A stretch of DNA of 64,000 nt from Zhihengliuella sp. ISTPL4. GTDB taxonomy: Bacteria > Actinomycetota > Actinomycetes > Actinomycetales > Microbacteriaceae. The stretch is taken from positions 3,378,727 to 3,442,726 of the forward strand of contig NZ_CP025422.1 in the NCBI RefSeq assembly GCF_002848265.1. The letters are read 5' to 3'. The notes beneath the pieces were generated by a model. It was not told the origin of the DNA. It made no database searches and saw only the letters and a program-made list of their open reading frames with translations. This document shows positions 24,743-33,447 of the stretch, one piece after another (within the stretch, counting starts at the first letter, position 1; every line of letters begins with the position of its first letter). The translations under genes and the position numbers were made by a program.

Positions 24743-27676
24743 TCAGCCCCAGACCCGGCGCCGCGGCGCCGCGCCGTCCAGCAGGGCGGGAGTGAGCCGG
24801 GCGACCTGGAGCAGCGCGAGGCCTGTGGTCCCCTGGAGCTCATGAAGCTCGCACTGTCCGACCGTCTCCCGCCACCGCGCGGCGAACCTCTCGGCATCGG
24901 CCCGGCGGCGCGAGAGCGCTCGGGGGACCGGTAGGAGGCGACGCCCGGGGACGGCTCGATCGACGACGGAGCGGATCCGATCCAGGAGGGGACCCGGCCG
25001 GCCGAAGACGCCCTGGTCGACCCGGAGCAGGAAGCGGGGACTCTCGGCGACCGCGAACAGCTCCTGCACGGCGTCGGCGATCAGCGCCCGATCGCGGGGC
25101 GGGCCGGCGACCTCGATCCAGAACTCGTCGTCGGAGCGGCTGCGCACCCGGACCGTCGCGGCGTCGAAGGCGCCCACCCGCCCCGCATCGTGGAGACTCT
25201 GGGCGATCGCGAGCGCCGCCCCGCCGTACAGCGCGGCCGGATCGCGGAGGGTGCGCAGCGCGCGCAGGACGCTGGACCCGCACACGGCCGCCGTCGCCAA
25301 CAGGCCGCCGAGCGTGGCGACCGCGATGCCCGCCTCGACAGGGAGCGACACCGCGCCGACCGCCGAGAGGACCCCAGCCCCGACGGCGAGACCGGTCGCG
25401 CTGGCCCCGAACGTCAGCGGCACGGCGGCGGCGAGGGTCGGGCCCGTCCGCAGCATCCGTGCCTCCCGCGTGGGGCGGATCGAGACCGTCTCGCGCTCTC
25501 GCGCCTCCGCGGGCTCGCCGATCCGCCAGTCCGCTCTGGTCTGCGCGCGGGTCGGCAGCCACGAGAGCGTCTCTTCGTTGATCCTCGCGATCGTCGCGTC
25601 GGGGACCTTCGCGAGGACGTCGTCGAGCGCCGCGATCGCGGCTGACGGAAGGGCGTGCTCCAGACCGGACACGATCTGCGTGCCATCATCCGCGCTGAGA
25701 CCCCACAGGTGTCCGTGCCGTCGTCGCAGGCGCGCCGTCTCCGCGGCGCTGTCGAGGTCCACCGCAGCGGGGATGAGGCACGACACCGACCAGTTGTGCG
25801 CCACCTTCGCGGGCCACGCCGGGTCGAGTCGCAGGGTCCGCCCTCGGAGCTGCTGCGTGCCCGTGCTGGTCGCGACCGCGGTCAGATCGATCAGGGTGTT
25901 CACCGACGGGCAGTCCCACCCTTCGCCGAGCAGTCCGCGGGTGCCGACGAGCACGCGCACAGCGCCACGGCGGATCAGCTCGGAGACGGCCGCGACCACC
26001 TGACCCCGCCCGGCGTCGGCCACGCGGAGGTCGCGCGTGCCTCCTTCGCCGTCGGCGACGGTCACCTCCTCGCCGAGCAGGGGGGACAGCTGCTCCGCGA
26101 CGGTGGCGGCATCGGCGGCTCGCACCCGCAGGTGCCGCGCGGTCAGCAGGACCGGGCGCAGGGACCCGATCACCTCGTCGGCGACCAGATGATCGAAGAC
26201 ACGGAGCGCACCGGCAGGCTGCCCGGTGAGCCCGCGGTGGTTCCCGTGCTCCACGAAGTCGGTCACGATCACGGCCCGCACCTGGGCGCCGGCGTCCCCG
26301 CTCACCTCGCGATGCAGGATGTCGACGGCGGCCCAGTCCTTCGACACCGAGGACGTCAGCGTCGTCTCCACCGGGTTGCGGCCGCGTCGCAGACCCCGAT
26401 CCGTGAGATGGAGGCCGAAGTCTGCGAGGGCTCCGCGCACGTGCTCCCACTGGCCGCGGGCGGCGGGGTCGGTGAGCAGCCGCGTCTGCGCGAAGCGCGT
26501 GAGGACGGTCAGGAGGTCGTCCGTCGTGCAGCGGGCGAACAGGACCGGAGGAAGGATGGCGCCCAGGGGATGCGACGGCGCCACAGCCTTGAGGACCACA
26601 CCCGCCGTGCGCGTCAACGCGAAGTCCGTGGACAGCGCCTGCTCGAGCCGGGCGCGACGCACGACGTCGGGGTCCTCCGCCGGGGCCGGCGGAGCGACGG
26701 GCTCCGGCTGCAGCACCGCTTCCAGGTAGGCCAGGCCGTCCGGCGTGGACAGCACACGCACGACGAGATCCGCCATCAGGGATTCGTGCCGTCGGATGAA
26801 GGCCGCCTCCGCCGGATCCGGCTGGGTGAACCAGACCATGTCGCGGTAGGGCGCGAGGTGGCCCTCCTTCACGACGGCGGGGGCGGGCACCTCATAGTCC
26901 ACGTCGCCGAGCAGGTGCGTGTAGTTCTCGTACTCGGCCCCGTCGTCGGGGGAGGGCAGCGTCGCCGTGAGGCCGATCAGGACCGGGGACGCTCCCGTGG
27001 CCCGGATGCGGGCGGTCAGGTAGGCGACGACCAGGGCCCAGTGGTCGAGCAGGTGATGACACTCGTCGAGGACGATCGTGCGGACCCCGGCGTCCACGAT
27101 CGCATCGATGAGCGTCACGGCATTCGGATGCAGCACCCGGGCCAGGTCCTCGGGGCGCTGCTGGGCGAACAGGCGGCGTACCCGGCGCACACGCCGCCGG
27201 AGCCCCGTCCGGTACCGCTCGGGATTGTCGACCTCGAGCGTCGCGAGCCAGGTCGCGGCATCGGCCTCGGAACGCTCGGAGTCGGCGAGCTCGGCGATCC
27301 AGCGGCGGCGTGCCAGGTCCTCGAAGGGCGATCCGTCACCGGTGACGCTCAGGAGCTGATAGGTCAGCACGGTGAGGTCACCCAGAGTCCGCGGGTCGGC
27401 CGAGACGATCGCGTCTTCGGGGGCGAGCTTCCGTGCTTCCCGCAGCCATTGCTGGCGGATGGTGAGCGTCGGGGCGAGGACCAGCGTGCGGCGCCCCTCG
27501 CGCGCGGCCAGCAGCAGCCCGAGCAGGGTCTTGCCGGAACCGGGCGGCGCGACGATGTGCATCTTCTCGTCGGAGCTGACGGCGATGCGATCGAGCACCT
27601 CGGCCTGGTAGGTGCGGAGGGTCCCGGGGAACCGCCAGGCGGAGAGCGGGCGGGCGAGCGGATCCATGACCTGCAC
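24743..27676 (-). CDS. SF2 DEAD/DEAH-type helicase with an internal hydrophobic region
   Basis: A large protein (977 aa from the GTG at 27676; an alternative ATG lies three codons in). Motif I is APPGSGKT (near 44-51), motif II DECHH, motif III LTATLP; the second RecA domain shows VGTRGLLGEGWDCPSVNTL and motif VI-like QLRGRTLRLD (near 620). The C-terminal third is unusual: around residues 760-815 lies a Gly/Ala/Val-rich hydrophobic stretch (VGAGVLSAVGAVSLPVEAGI and more) that could form two membrane helices. It may thus be membrane attached. The target is unknown; the domain order recalls restriction or defence-type helicases, but no partner gene is adjacent. Confidence 0.8.
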   Translation of the reverse strand: MQVMDPLARPLSAWRFPGTLRTYQAEVLDRIAVSSDEKMHIVAPPGSGKTLLGLLLAAREGRRTLVLAPTLTIRQQWLREARKLAPEDAIVSADPRTLGDLTVLTYQLLSVTGDGSPFEDLARRRWIAELADSERSEADAATWLATLEVDNPERYRTGLRRRVRRVRRLFAQQRPEDLARVLHPNAVTLIDAIVDAGVRTIVLDECHHLLDHWALVVAYLTARIRATGASPVLIGLTATLPSPDDGAEYENYTHLLGDVDYEVPAPAVVKEGHLAPYRDMVWFTQPDPAEAAFIRRHESLMADLVVRVLSTPDGLAYLEAVLQPEPVAPPAPAEDPDVVRRARLEQALSTDFALTRTAGVVLKAVAPSHPLGAILPPVLFARCTTDDLLTVLTRFAQTRLLTDPAARGQWEHVRGALADFGLHLTDRGLRRGRNPVETTLTSSVSKDWAAVDILHREVSGDAGAQVRAVIVTDFVEHGNHRGLTGQPAGALRVFDHLVADEVIGSLRPVLLTARHLRVRAADAATVAEQLSPLLGEEVTVADGEGGTRDLRVADAGRGQVVAAVSELIRRGAVRVLVGTRGLLGEGWDCPSVNTLIDLTAVATSTGTQQLRGRTLRLDPAWPAKVAHNWSVSCLIPAAVDLDSAAETARLRRRHGHLWGLSADDGTQIVSGLEHALPSAAIAALDDVLAKVPDATIARINEETLSWLPTRAQTRADWRIGEPAEARERETVSIRPTREARMLRTGPTLAAAVPLTFGASATGLAVGAGVLSAVGAVSLPVEAGIAVATLGGLLATAAVCGSSVLRALRTLRDPAALYGGAALAIAQSLHDAGRVGAFDAATVRVRSRSDDEFWIEVAGPPRDRALIADAVQELFAVAESPRFLLRVDQGVFGRPGPLLDRIRSVVDRAVPGRRLLPVPRALSRRRADAERFAARWRETVGQCELHELQGTTGLALLQVARLTPALLDGAAPRRRVWG

Positions 27677-27721
27677 AGTCTCTCAAAGAGCGGAGGTGTC
27701 ATCGCACCGGTCGGCGTCCGG

Positions 27722-27727
27722 TAGAGT
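27722..27727 (+). promoter_or_regulatory. -10 box of the SRP RNA gene
   Basis: TAGAGT lies about 7 bases upstream of the predicted 5' end of the SRP RNA. Confidence 0.45.
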
Positions 27728-27732
27728 GGACG

Positions 27733-27825
27733 ATGGCTCTCCGCGTGGCGGCATCCAGGCCAATTCCCCCAGGGCGGAAACGCAGCAAGGGTAACCGGGC
27801 TCTGCTGGGTGCGCGGAGGGTCATT
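27733..27825 (+). ncRNA. ffs: Signal recognition particle RNA, small bacterial type
   Basis: The Ffh-binding apex is clear: CAGG, then GCG-GAAA-CGC (a GNRA tetraloop hairpin), then AGCA, i.e. the symmetric loop of SRP domain IV (27770-27787). Below it CATCCAG (27752-27758) pairs with CTGGGTG (27805-27811), and CTCTCCGCG (27737-27745) pairs with CGCGGAGGG (27812-27820) to form the basal stem. A TTTCTTT run follows as terminator. The RNA functions with Ffh in co-translational membrane targeting. Ends are approximate. Confidence 0.9.
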
Positions 27826-27876
27826 TCTTTTGCCCGCGTCCAGCCGGCCGCAGGGTGCGCCTGCGACAATCGAGCG

Positions 27877-28485
27877 GTGACCGTTCCTCCGCCGGCCAGA
27901 TCCGAACACCCGCTGCGGCGATTCGCCTCGCCCGTGCTGCTGCTCGCCGCGATGTGGCTCGTGCAGTTCGCGGACGCCGTGCTCCCTGGCTCGTTCAGCG
28001 GCTTCGGCATCCGCTCGTGGGACCCGTCCGGCCTGCCGGGGATCGTCTTCGCGCCGCTGCTGCACGCGAGCTGGGCGCATCTCATCGCGAACTCCGTGCC
28101 GTTCCTCGTGCTCGGCTGCCTGGTGGCCGTCGAAGGGACGCGCCGGTTCTGGGCGGTCACCGGCATCGTCGCGGTCATCGGCGGGGCGGGAACCTGGCTC
28201 GTGAACGCGCCGGGAACGCTCACCGTCGGCGCGTCCGGGCTCGTGTTCGGCTACTTCGGCTACGTGGTGATGCGGGTGTTCGCTCCGGGCCGCGTGTCGC
28301 ACCGCATCCTCTACGCGGTGATCGCGGTCGTCGTGGTCGGCCTGTACGGCGGCACCATGCTCGCGGGGGTGTTCGGGGTCGCGGACGGCGTCTCCTGGCA
28401 GGGGCATCTCTTCGGTGCGATCGGCGGCGGTGCGGCCGCGCTCGCCGGCCGTCGTCTTGACAGGCGCGGAGCCGTCCGGCGATGA
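27877..28485 (+). CDS. Rhomboid-family intramembrane serine protease
   Basis: A 202-aa membrane protein with six predicted helices. Catalytic Ser120 is in VGASGLVFGYFGY (GxSx motif) and His177 in WQGHLFGAIGG. The loop motif HASWAHLIANSVPFL (about 62-76) contains the His and Asn of the oxyanion site. The GTG at 27877 is chosen because a longer reading would overlap the SRP RNA. The next gene starts in its stop codon (ATGA), so they form a unit. Confidence 0.9.
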   Translation: MTVPPPARSEHPLRRFASPVLLLAAMWLVQFADAVLPGSFSGFGIRSWDPSGLPGIVFAPLLHASWAHLIANSVPFLVLGCLVAVEGTRRFWAVTGIVAVIGGAGTWLVNAPGTLTVGASGLVFGYFGYVVMRVFAPGRVSHRILYAVIAVVVVGLYGGTMLAGVFGVADGVSWQGHLFGAIGGGAAALAGRRLDRRGAVRR

Positions 28486-29180
28486 CGGCGCCGCGCACGA
28501 AGCGGACCGCGGCGAAGCGGAGCGTGCCCGCGCGACGCTCGACCGCGACGAGGGAGGCGGCCGCGCGCCGGCGTCGCGAAGCCCGTCGTCGCGCCGTCCG
28601 GCGCGCACGGCGCAAGCGGATCCTGCAGCGCGTCGCCGTCTCGGCCGCGGTGGTGTCCGCGGTGGCCGGCCTGCTGGTGCTCATCCCTCTCGGCCTCGCC
28701 AGGGATCCGGCCCCGGTCTGCCTCGACCGCCCTGACACCTTTCCGCAGGCGGGCGTCGCCGGATGGAGCGGCGAACAGCTCGAGAACGCCGCGACCATCA
28801 TCCGCACCGCCGACGAGCTCGGGTTCGCACGGGACGGCCAGATCCTCGGCGTCATGACCGCGATGGGCGAGAGCAGCCTGCGCAACATCGACTACGGGGA
28901 CTGGGAGACGCGCGGGTGGACGAATCCGGACGGCTCCCGCACGTCGAGCATCGGCCTCTTCCAGCAGCAGGACTGGTGGGGGAGCGCGGAGCAGCGGATG
29001 GATCCGGCCACCGCCGCCCGGCTCTTCTTCGAGCGCCTCGGACGCGTACCCGACTGGCCGTCGTTGGCGCCCTCGCACGCCATCCACCGGGTGCAGGTGA
29101 ACACCGATCGGGACTACTACACGCGATACCAGGAGGACGCGACGGCGGTCGTCGACGTGCTCTCCGGCCCGTGCGAGTGA
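28482..29180 (+). CDS. Membrane-anchored lytic transglycosylase-like protein
   Basis: A 232-aa protein. Residues 1-46 are extremely basic (Arg/Lys/Ala), followed by one membrane helix (about 50-72, VAVSAAVVSAVAGLLVLIPL) and an extracellular domain. That domain shows the pattern of actinobacterial SLT-like modules: ILGVMTAMGESSLRNIDYGD, with the candidate catalytic Glu in GES, then SIGLFQQQDWWG. It probably cuts or binds peptidoglycan. It is co-expressed with the rhomboid protease, which could release it from the membrane; this is speculation. No other domain is seen. Confidence 0.72.
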   Translation: MTAPRTKRTAAKRSVPARRSTATREAAARRRREARRRAVRRARRKRILQRVAVSAAVVSAVAGLLVLIPLGLARDPAPVCLDRPDTFPQAGVAGWSGEQLENAATIIRTADELGFARDGQILGVMTAMGESSLRNIDYGDWETRGWTNPDGSRTSSIGLFQQQDWWGSAEQRMDPATAARLFFERLGRVPDWPSLAPSHAIHRVQVNTDRDYYTRYQEDATAVVDVLSGPCE

Positions 29181-29230
29181 CGTCGGCCTTTGTCACGGCA
29201 TCGGCACGGCGCGGTGTCAGCGTGCCCGCC

Positions 29231-29236
29231 TAAGCT
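29231..29236 (+). promoter_or_regulatory. -10 box of a probable leaderless pta-ackA mRNA
   Basis: TAAGCT ends 6 bases before the GTG at 29243; no Shine-Dalgarno is visible. Confidence 0.45.
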
Positions 29237-29242
29237 GGAGCC

Positions 29243-31372
29243 GTGTCGCGGAGCATCTACATCACCTCGGCCGAAGGCCACACCGGGAAGTCGACGATCG
29301 CCCTCGGGGTGCTCGATGCGCTGATGCGCGTGTCACCGCGCGTCGGGGTCTTCCGCCCGATCGCGCGGGCGGTCGCGGAGCGCGACGAGATCCTCGAGCT
29401 GCTGCTCGCCCATGACGGTGTCCAGCTCGACTACGAGGACTGCATCGGTGTCACCTACGACGACGTGCGCGCCGATCCGGACGGTGCGCTGTCGACGATC
29501 GTGGCCCGGTTCAAGGCCGTCGAAGCGCAGTGCGACGCCGTCGTGATCGTCGGCAGCGACTTCACCGACGTCGCGAGCCCCGCGGAGCTGGGCTTCAACG
29601 CGCGGATCGCGGCGAACCTCGGCGCCCCCGTCCTGCTCGTGCTGAGCGGACGCGACCAGCAGCGGCAGGCCGAGCAACTCGGCACCACGACCGCGCGGGA
29701 GCCCGCTGCCGTCGGCCAGATCGCCGCCCTGGCCCTCCCCGAGCTCGCCGAGGAGCGCGCGGAGCTGTTTGCGGTGGCCGTCAACAGGGCCGACCCGGAC
29801 GGACTCGACGCCATCGTCGACGCGGTGCGGGCCGTCCTCCCCGATGGGACCCCGGTCTGGGCGCTGCCCGAGGACCGCGCGCTCGTCGCGCCGTCCATCC
29901 GCGGCATCGTCTCCGCCGTCGACGGGACGCTGCTCAAAGGCGACGGGGAGCGCCTGACGGCGGTCGCGCTGTCGATCGTCGTGGCCGGCATGTCGATGGT
30001 GAACGTCCTGCCCCGCCTGACCGACGAGGCCGTGGTCGTCATCCCCGCCGACCGCACCGAGGTGCTGCTCGCGGCCCTCCTCGCGGACTCCTCCGGCACG
30101 TTCCCGCGGATCGCCGGGATCATCCTCAACGGTCCGTTCCCCCTGCCCGATCCCATCCGGCAGCTCCTCGACGGCTTCTCCTCCTCGGTGCCGATCATCA
30201 CCACCGACCTGGGCACCTACGACACGGCGGTGCGGGTCATGGGCGCCCGCGGCCGCATCTCCGCCGACTCCCGCGGACGCTACGACCGGGCGCTCGGACT
30301 CTTCCAGGCGCATGTCGACGTGGTCGAGCTCACCGAGCAGCTCGGGCTCGCGGAGTCACACGTCGTCACGCCGCTGATGTTCCAGTACGGCCTGATGGAG
30401 CGCGCGCGGTCCCGCCGTCGTCACATCGTCCTCCCCGAGGGAGACGACGACCGCATCCTCCGCGCGGCGGCGGCCCTGCTGTCCCGCGAGGTGGCGGAGC
30501 TGACGATCCTCGGCGACGACGGTGCGATCCGCGCGCGGGCGGCGGAGCTCGGGCTCGACATCGCCGGCGCCCAGGTGCTGAGTCCCACCGATCCTGCCCT
30601 CGTGGAGCGCTTCGCCGCCGAGTACGCCCGGTTGCGCGCCCACAAGGGGATCACGGTCGCGCAGGCGGCCGACACCGTCACGGACGTCTCCTACTTCGGG
30701 ACGATGATGGTGCACCTCGGGCTCGCCGACGGCATGGTCTCCGGAGCGGCGCACACCACGGCGCACACGATCCGTCCGTCGTTCGAGATCATCAAGACCA
30801 AGCCGGGCGTGAACGTCGTCTCCAGCGTGTTCCTCATGGCCCTCGCCGACCGCGTGCTCGTGTACGGCGACTGCGCGGTCATCCCCGACCCGACGGCCGA
30901 GCAGCTCGCCGACATCGCGATCTCCTCCGCCACTACCGCCCGGCAGTTCGGCATCGACCCCCGCGTGGCGATGCTGTCGTACTCCACCGGCGAGTCCGGG
31001 TCGGGGGCCGACGTCGACAAGGTCAGGGCGGCGACGGCGCTCGTGCGCGAGCGCGCTCCCGAACTCCTCGTGGAGGGTCCCATCCAATACGACGCCGCGG
31101 CGGACGCGGCGGTCGCCAAGGCCAAGCTCCCCGACTCGGCCGTGGCGGGGCGCGCGACCGTGTTCGTCTTCCCCGACCTCAACACGGGCAACAACACCTA
31201 CAAAGCCGTGCAGCGCTCCGCCGGCGCCGTGGCGATCGGCCCGGTGCTGCAGGGGCTCAACAAGCCGATCAACGATCTGTCCCGCGGCGCGCTCGTCGAC
31301 GACATCGTGAACACGGTGGCCATCACGGCGATCCAGGCCCAGGGCACCGAGCGAGCGGAGGAGGAGGCGTGA
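29243..31372 (+). CDS. pta: Phosphate acetyltransferase
   Basis: A 709-aa long-form Pta that interconverts acetyl-CoA and acetyl phosphate. An N-terminal P-loop domain (TSAEGHTGKSTIALG, near 8-22) and central DRTGG-like region precede the catalytic PTA/PTB domain (about 380-705), with VSGAAHTTAHTIRPSFEIIK and LSYSTGESGSGADVDKV as typical segments. The N-terminal P-loop domain is regulatory in E. coli. The stop overlaps the ackA start by GTGA, so the two enzymes of acetate overflow/assimilation are translationally coupled. Confidence 0.95.
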   Translation: MSRSIYITSAEGHTGKSTIALGVLDALMRVSPRVGVFRPIARAVAERDEILELLLAHDGVQLDYEDCIGVTYDDVRADPDGALSTIVARFKAVEAQCDAVVIVGSDFTDVASPAELGFNARIAANLGAPVLLVLSGRDQQRQAEQLGTTTAREPAAVGQIAALALPELAEERAELFAVAVNRADPDGLDAIVDAVRAVLPDGTPVWALPEDRALVAPSIRGIVSAVDGTLLKGDGERLTAVALSIVVAGMSMVNVLPRLTDEAVVVIPADRTEVLLAALLADSSGTFPRIAGIILNGPFPLPDPIRQLLDGFSSSVPIITTDLGTYDTAVRVMGARGRISADSRGRYDRALGLFQAHVDVVELTEQLGLAESHVVTPLMFQYGLMERARSRRRHIVLPEGDDDRILRAAAALLSREVAELTILGDDGAIRARAAELGLDIAGAQVLSPTDPALVERFAAEYARLRAHKGITVAQAADTVTDVSYFGTMMVHLGLADGMVSGAAHTTAHTIRPSFEIIKTKPGVNVVSSVFLMALADRVLVYGDCAVIPDPTAEQLADIAISSATTARQFGIDPRVAMLSYSTGESGSGADVDKVRAATALVRERAPELLVEGPIQYDAAADAAVAKAKLPDSAVAGRATVFVFPDLNTGNNTYKAVQRSAGAVAIGPVLQGLNKPINDLSRGALVDDIVNTVAITAIQAQGTERAEEEA

Positions 31373-32589
31373 GTGCGATCCTCGTCATCAACAGCGGGTC
31401 GTCCTCGCTGAAGTACAGCCTCATCGACACCGCGCACGAGGACGAGCTCGCCAGCGGGCTGATCGAGCGCATCGGGCAGGAGTCCAGCCCCGTCGCCCAC
31501 ACCGTCCGTCCCGAGCCGGGTGACGGACCGTCGACCACGATGCTCGACGCCACCTACCGCGACGAGCAGCCCATCCCCGACCACGCCGCGGCCTTCGAGG
31601 TCATGCGGGCGCAGTTCGCGGCGCACGGTCCCTCGCTCGACGCGCATCCGCCGGTCGCGGTCGGGCATCGCGTCGTGCACGGCGGTGCCCGCTTCTATGC
31701 GCCCACCCTGATCGACACCGACGTCGAGCGGCAGATCGACGAGCTCGCCGTGCTGGCGCCGCTGCACAATCCGGCGAACCTCGCCGGCATCCGGGCGGCC
31801 CGCGCCGTGTTCGACGCCGTTCCGCACGTCGCGGTCTTCGACACCGCGTTCCACCAGACGCTCCCGCCCGCGGCCTACACGTACGCGATCGACGCGAAGC
31901 TCGCCGCCGAGCACCGGGTCCGCCGGTACGGGTTCCACGGCACGAGCCACCAGTACGTCAGCGAGACCGCCGCGCGCTTCCTCGGACGCGACCTCGGGAC
32001 GCTCCGGCAGCTCGTGTTCCACCTCGGCAACGGCGCCTCGGTCACCGCGATCGACGCGGGCCGCTCGGTCGAGACCTCGATGGGCCTCACGCCGCTCGAG
32101 GGCCTGGTCATGGGGACGCGGTCGGGCGACATCGACCCCGCCGCTCTCGTGCACCTGTCCCGTCGGGCCGGCTACACCATCGACGACCTCGACGCGCTGC
32201 TGAACACGCGCAGCGGGCTGGCCGGGCTTGCCGGTCGCAGCGACATGCGCGACATCCTCGCGGGCGTCGCCGCGGGGGAGGAGGCTGCGACGCTCGCCTT
32301 CGACGTGTACGTCCACCGGCTGCGAGCCTACGCGGGCGCCTACATCGCCCAGCTCGGCGGGGTCGACGTCGTGTCGTTCACCGCCGGGGTCGGCGAGAAC
32401 GCGGCGCCCGTGCGGGCCGCGGCGATGGCGACGCTCGGCTTCGCGGGAATCGAGATCGACCCGGTTCGCAACGAGGCGAAGGAGCGCGGGGTGCGCGTCA
32501 TCTCGACCGATGACTCCGCCGTGACGGTCCTCGTCGTCCCCACCGACGAGGAGCTCCAGATCGCCAGGCAGACCGCCGAACTGCTCTGA
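31369..32589 (+). CDS. ackA: Acetate kinase
   Basis: A 406-aa ASKHA-family kinase that makes acetate and ATP from acetyl phosphate. The N-terminal phosphate loop is ILVINSGSSSLKYSL (residues 4-18). HRVVHGG, the catalytic Asp region in VAVFDTAFHQTLP, the HLGNGAS loop and FTAGVGENA near the C-terminus are all present. The GTG at 31369 overlaps the pta stop and has GGAGGAGG just upstream. Together with acs and mqo elsewhere in this window it shows acetate metabolism from both directions. Confidence 0.96.
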   Translation: MSAILVINSGSSSLKYSLIDTAHEDELASGLIERIGQESSPVAHTVRPEPGDGPSTTMLDATYRDEQPIPDHAAAFEVMRAQFAAHGPSLDAHPPVAVGHRVVHGGARFYAPTLIDTDVERQIDELAVLAPLHNPANLAGIRAARAVFDAVPHVAVFDTAFHQTLPPAAYTYAIDAKLAAEHRVRRYGFHGTSHQYVSETAARFLGRDLGTLRQLVFHLGNGASVTAIDAGRSVETSMGLTPLEGLVMGTRSGDIDPAALVHLSRRAGYTIDDLDALLNTRSGLAGLAGRSDMRDILAGVAAGEEAATLAFDVYVHRLRAYAGAYIAQLGGVDVVSFTAGVGENAAPVRAAAMATLGFAGIEIDPVRNEAKERGVRVISTDDSAVTVLVVPTDEELQIARQTAELL

Positions 32590-32688
32590 TCGCGGTCCGG
32601 GGTTACCCCGCGCGCGCCACCGCCATTACGCTTGCACAGTGGCACGGAGAGGTGCCGACCCGACCCTCGTCCTTCTCCTGGAGGCTCT

Positions 32689-33447
32689 GTGCCAGACGCG
32701 CTGCCCGACCTGTTCCACGCCGACGGTGTGCTGTTCGACCTCGACGGCGTCCTCACGCCGACCGCCGAGGTGCACATGCGCGCCTGGAAGGCGGTCTTCG
32801 ACGACGTCTTCGCCCGCTGGGAGATCACCCCGCCGTACACCGACGAGGACTACTTCGCCTATGTCGACGGCAAGAAGCGCTATGACGGCGTCGCGAGCCT
32901 GCTGCGCAGCCGCAACGTCGAGGTGCCGTGGGGCTCCGTGGACGACGACCCGTCGGCGGAGACCATCTGCGGGATCGGCAACCGCAAGAACGCCGCGTTC
33001 GCGACGTCCCTCCGCAGCCAGGGCATCGCGCCGTTCCCCGGGTCGCTCGCCGTCGTCGAGGCCCTGCACGCCGCCGGGATCCCGCTCGGTGTCGTCTCCA
33101 GCTCCAAGAACGCCGAGGAGGTGCTGGCGGCCGCCGGCATCCGCTCCTTCTTCCGCGTCGTGATCGACGGCGTCGTCGCCGAGCGCGAGCATCTCGCCTC
33201 CAAGCCCGCCGCCGACATGTTCGCCGCCGGCGCCACGGCCCTCGGTGTCGACCCGGCGCGCAGCATCGCCGTCGAGGACGCCACCTCCGGCGCCGCCTCC
33301 GCCGCCGCCGCCGGGTACGCCGTCGTCATCGGCGTCGACCGCGGAGCGGGCGCGGACGCCCTCCGCGCCGCCGGCGCCACCCACGTCGTCGACGACCTCG
33401 GCGTCCTGCTTCCCGACACCCGCATCGACACCCCGGAGACCGCATGA
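32689..33447 (+). CDS. HAD-family beta-phosphoglucomutase-like phosphatase/mutase
   Basis: A 252-aa HAD hydrolase. Motif I is FDLDGVLTP (first Asp is the nucleophile), motif II is in GVVSSSKN, motif III Lys in ASKPAAD and motif IV in IAVEDATSGAASA. The alpha-helical cap lies between residues 20 and 95. Because the GH65 phosphorylase gene overlaps its stop, the likely job is beta-phosphoglucomutase, turning the beta-glucose 1-phosphate released by the phosphorylase into glucose 6-phosphate. The GTG at 32689 has CTGGAGG 5 bases upstream. Confidence 0.85.
   Translation: MPDALPDLFHADGVLFDLDGVLTPTAEVHMRAWKAVFDDVFARWEITPPYTDEDYFAYVDGKKRYDGVASLLRSRNVEVPWGSVDDDPSAETICGIGNRKNAAFATSLRSQGIAPFPGSLAVVEALHAAGIPLGVVSSSKNAEEVLAAAGIRSFFRVVIDGVVAEREHLASKPAADMFAAGATALGVDPARSIAVEDATSGAASAAAAGYAVVIGVDRGAGADALRAAGATHVVDDLGVLLPDTRIDTPETA

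Noticed and set aside
27733..27876. N-terminal extension of the rhomboid gene from an upstream ATG
   Set aside because: The extension would lie within the SRP RNA, whose structure is convincing; the GTG at 27877 gives the normal family start.
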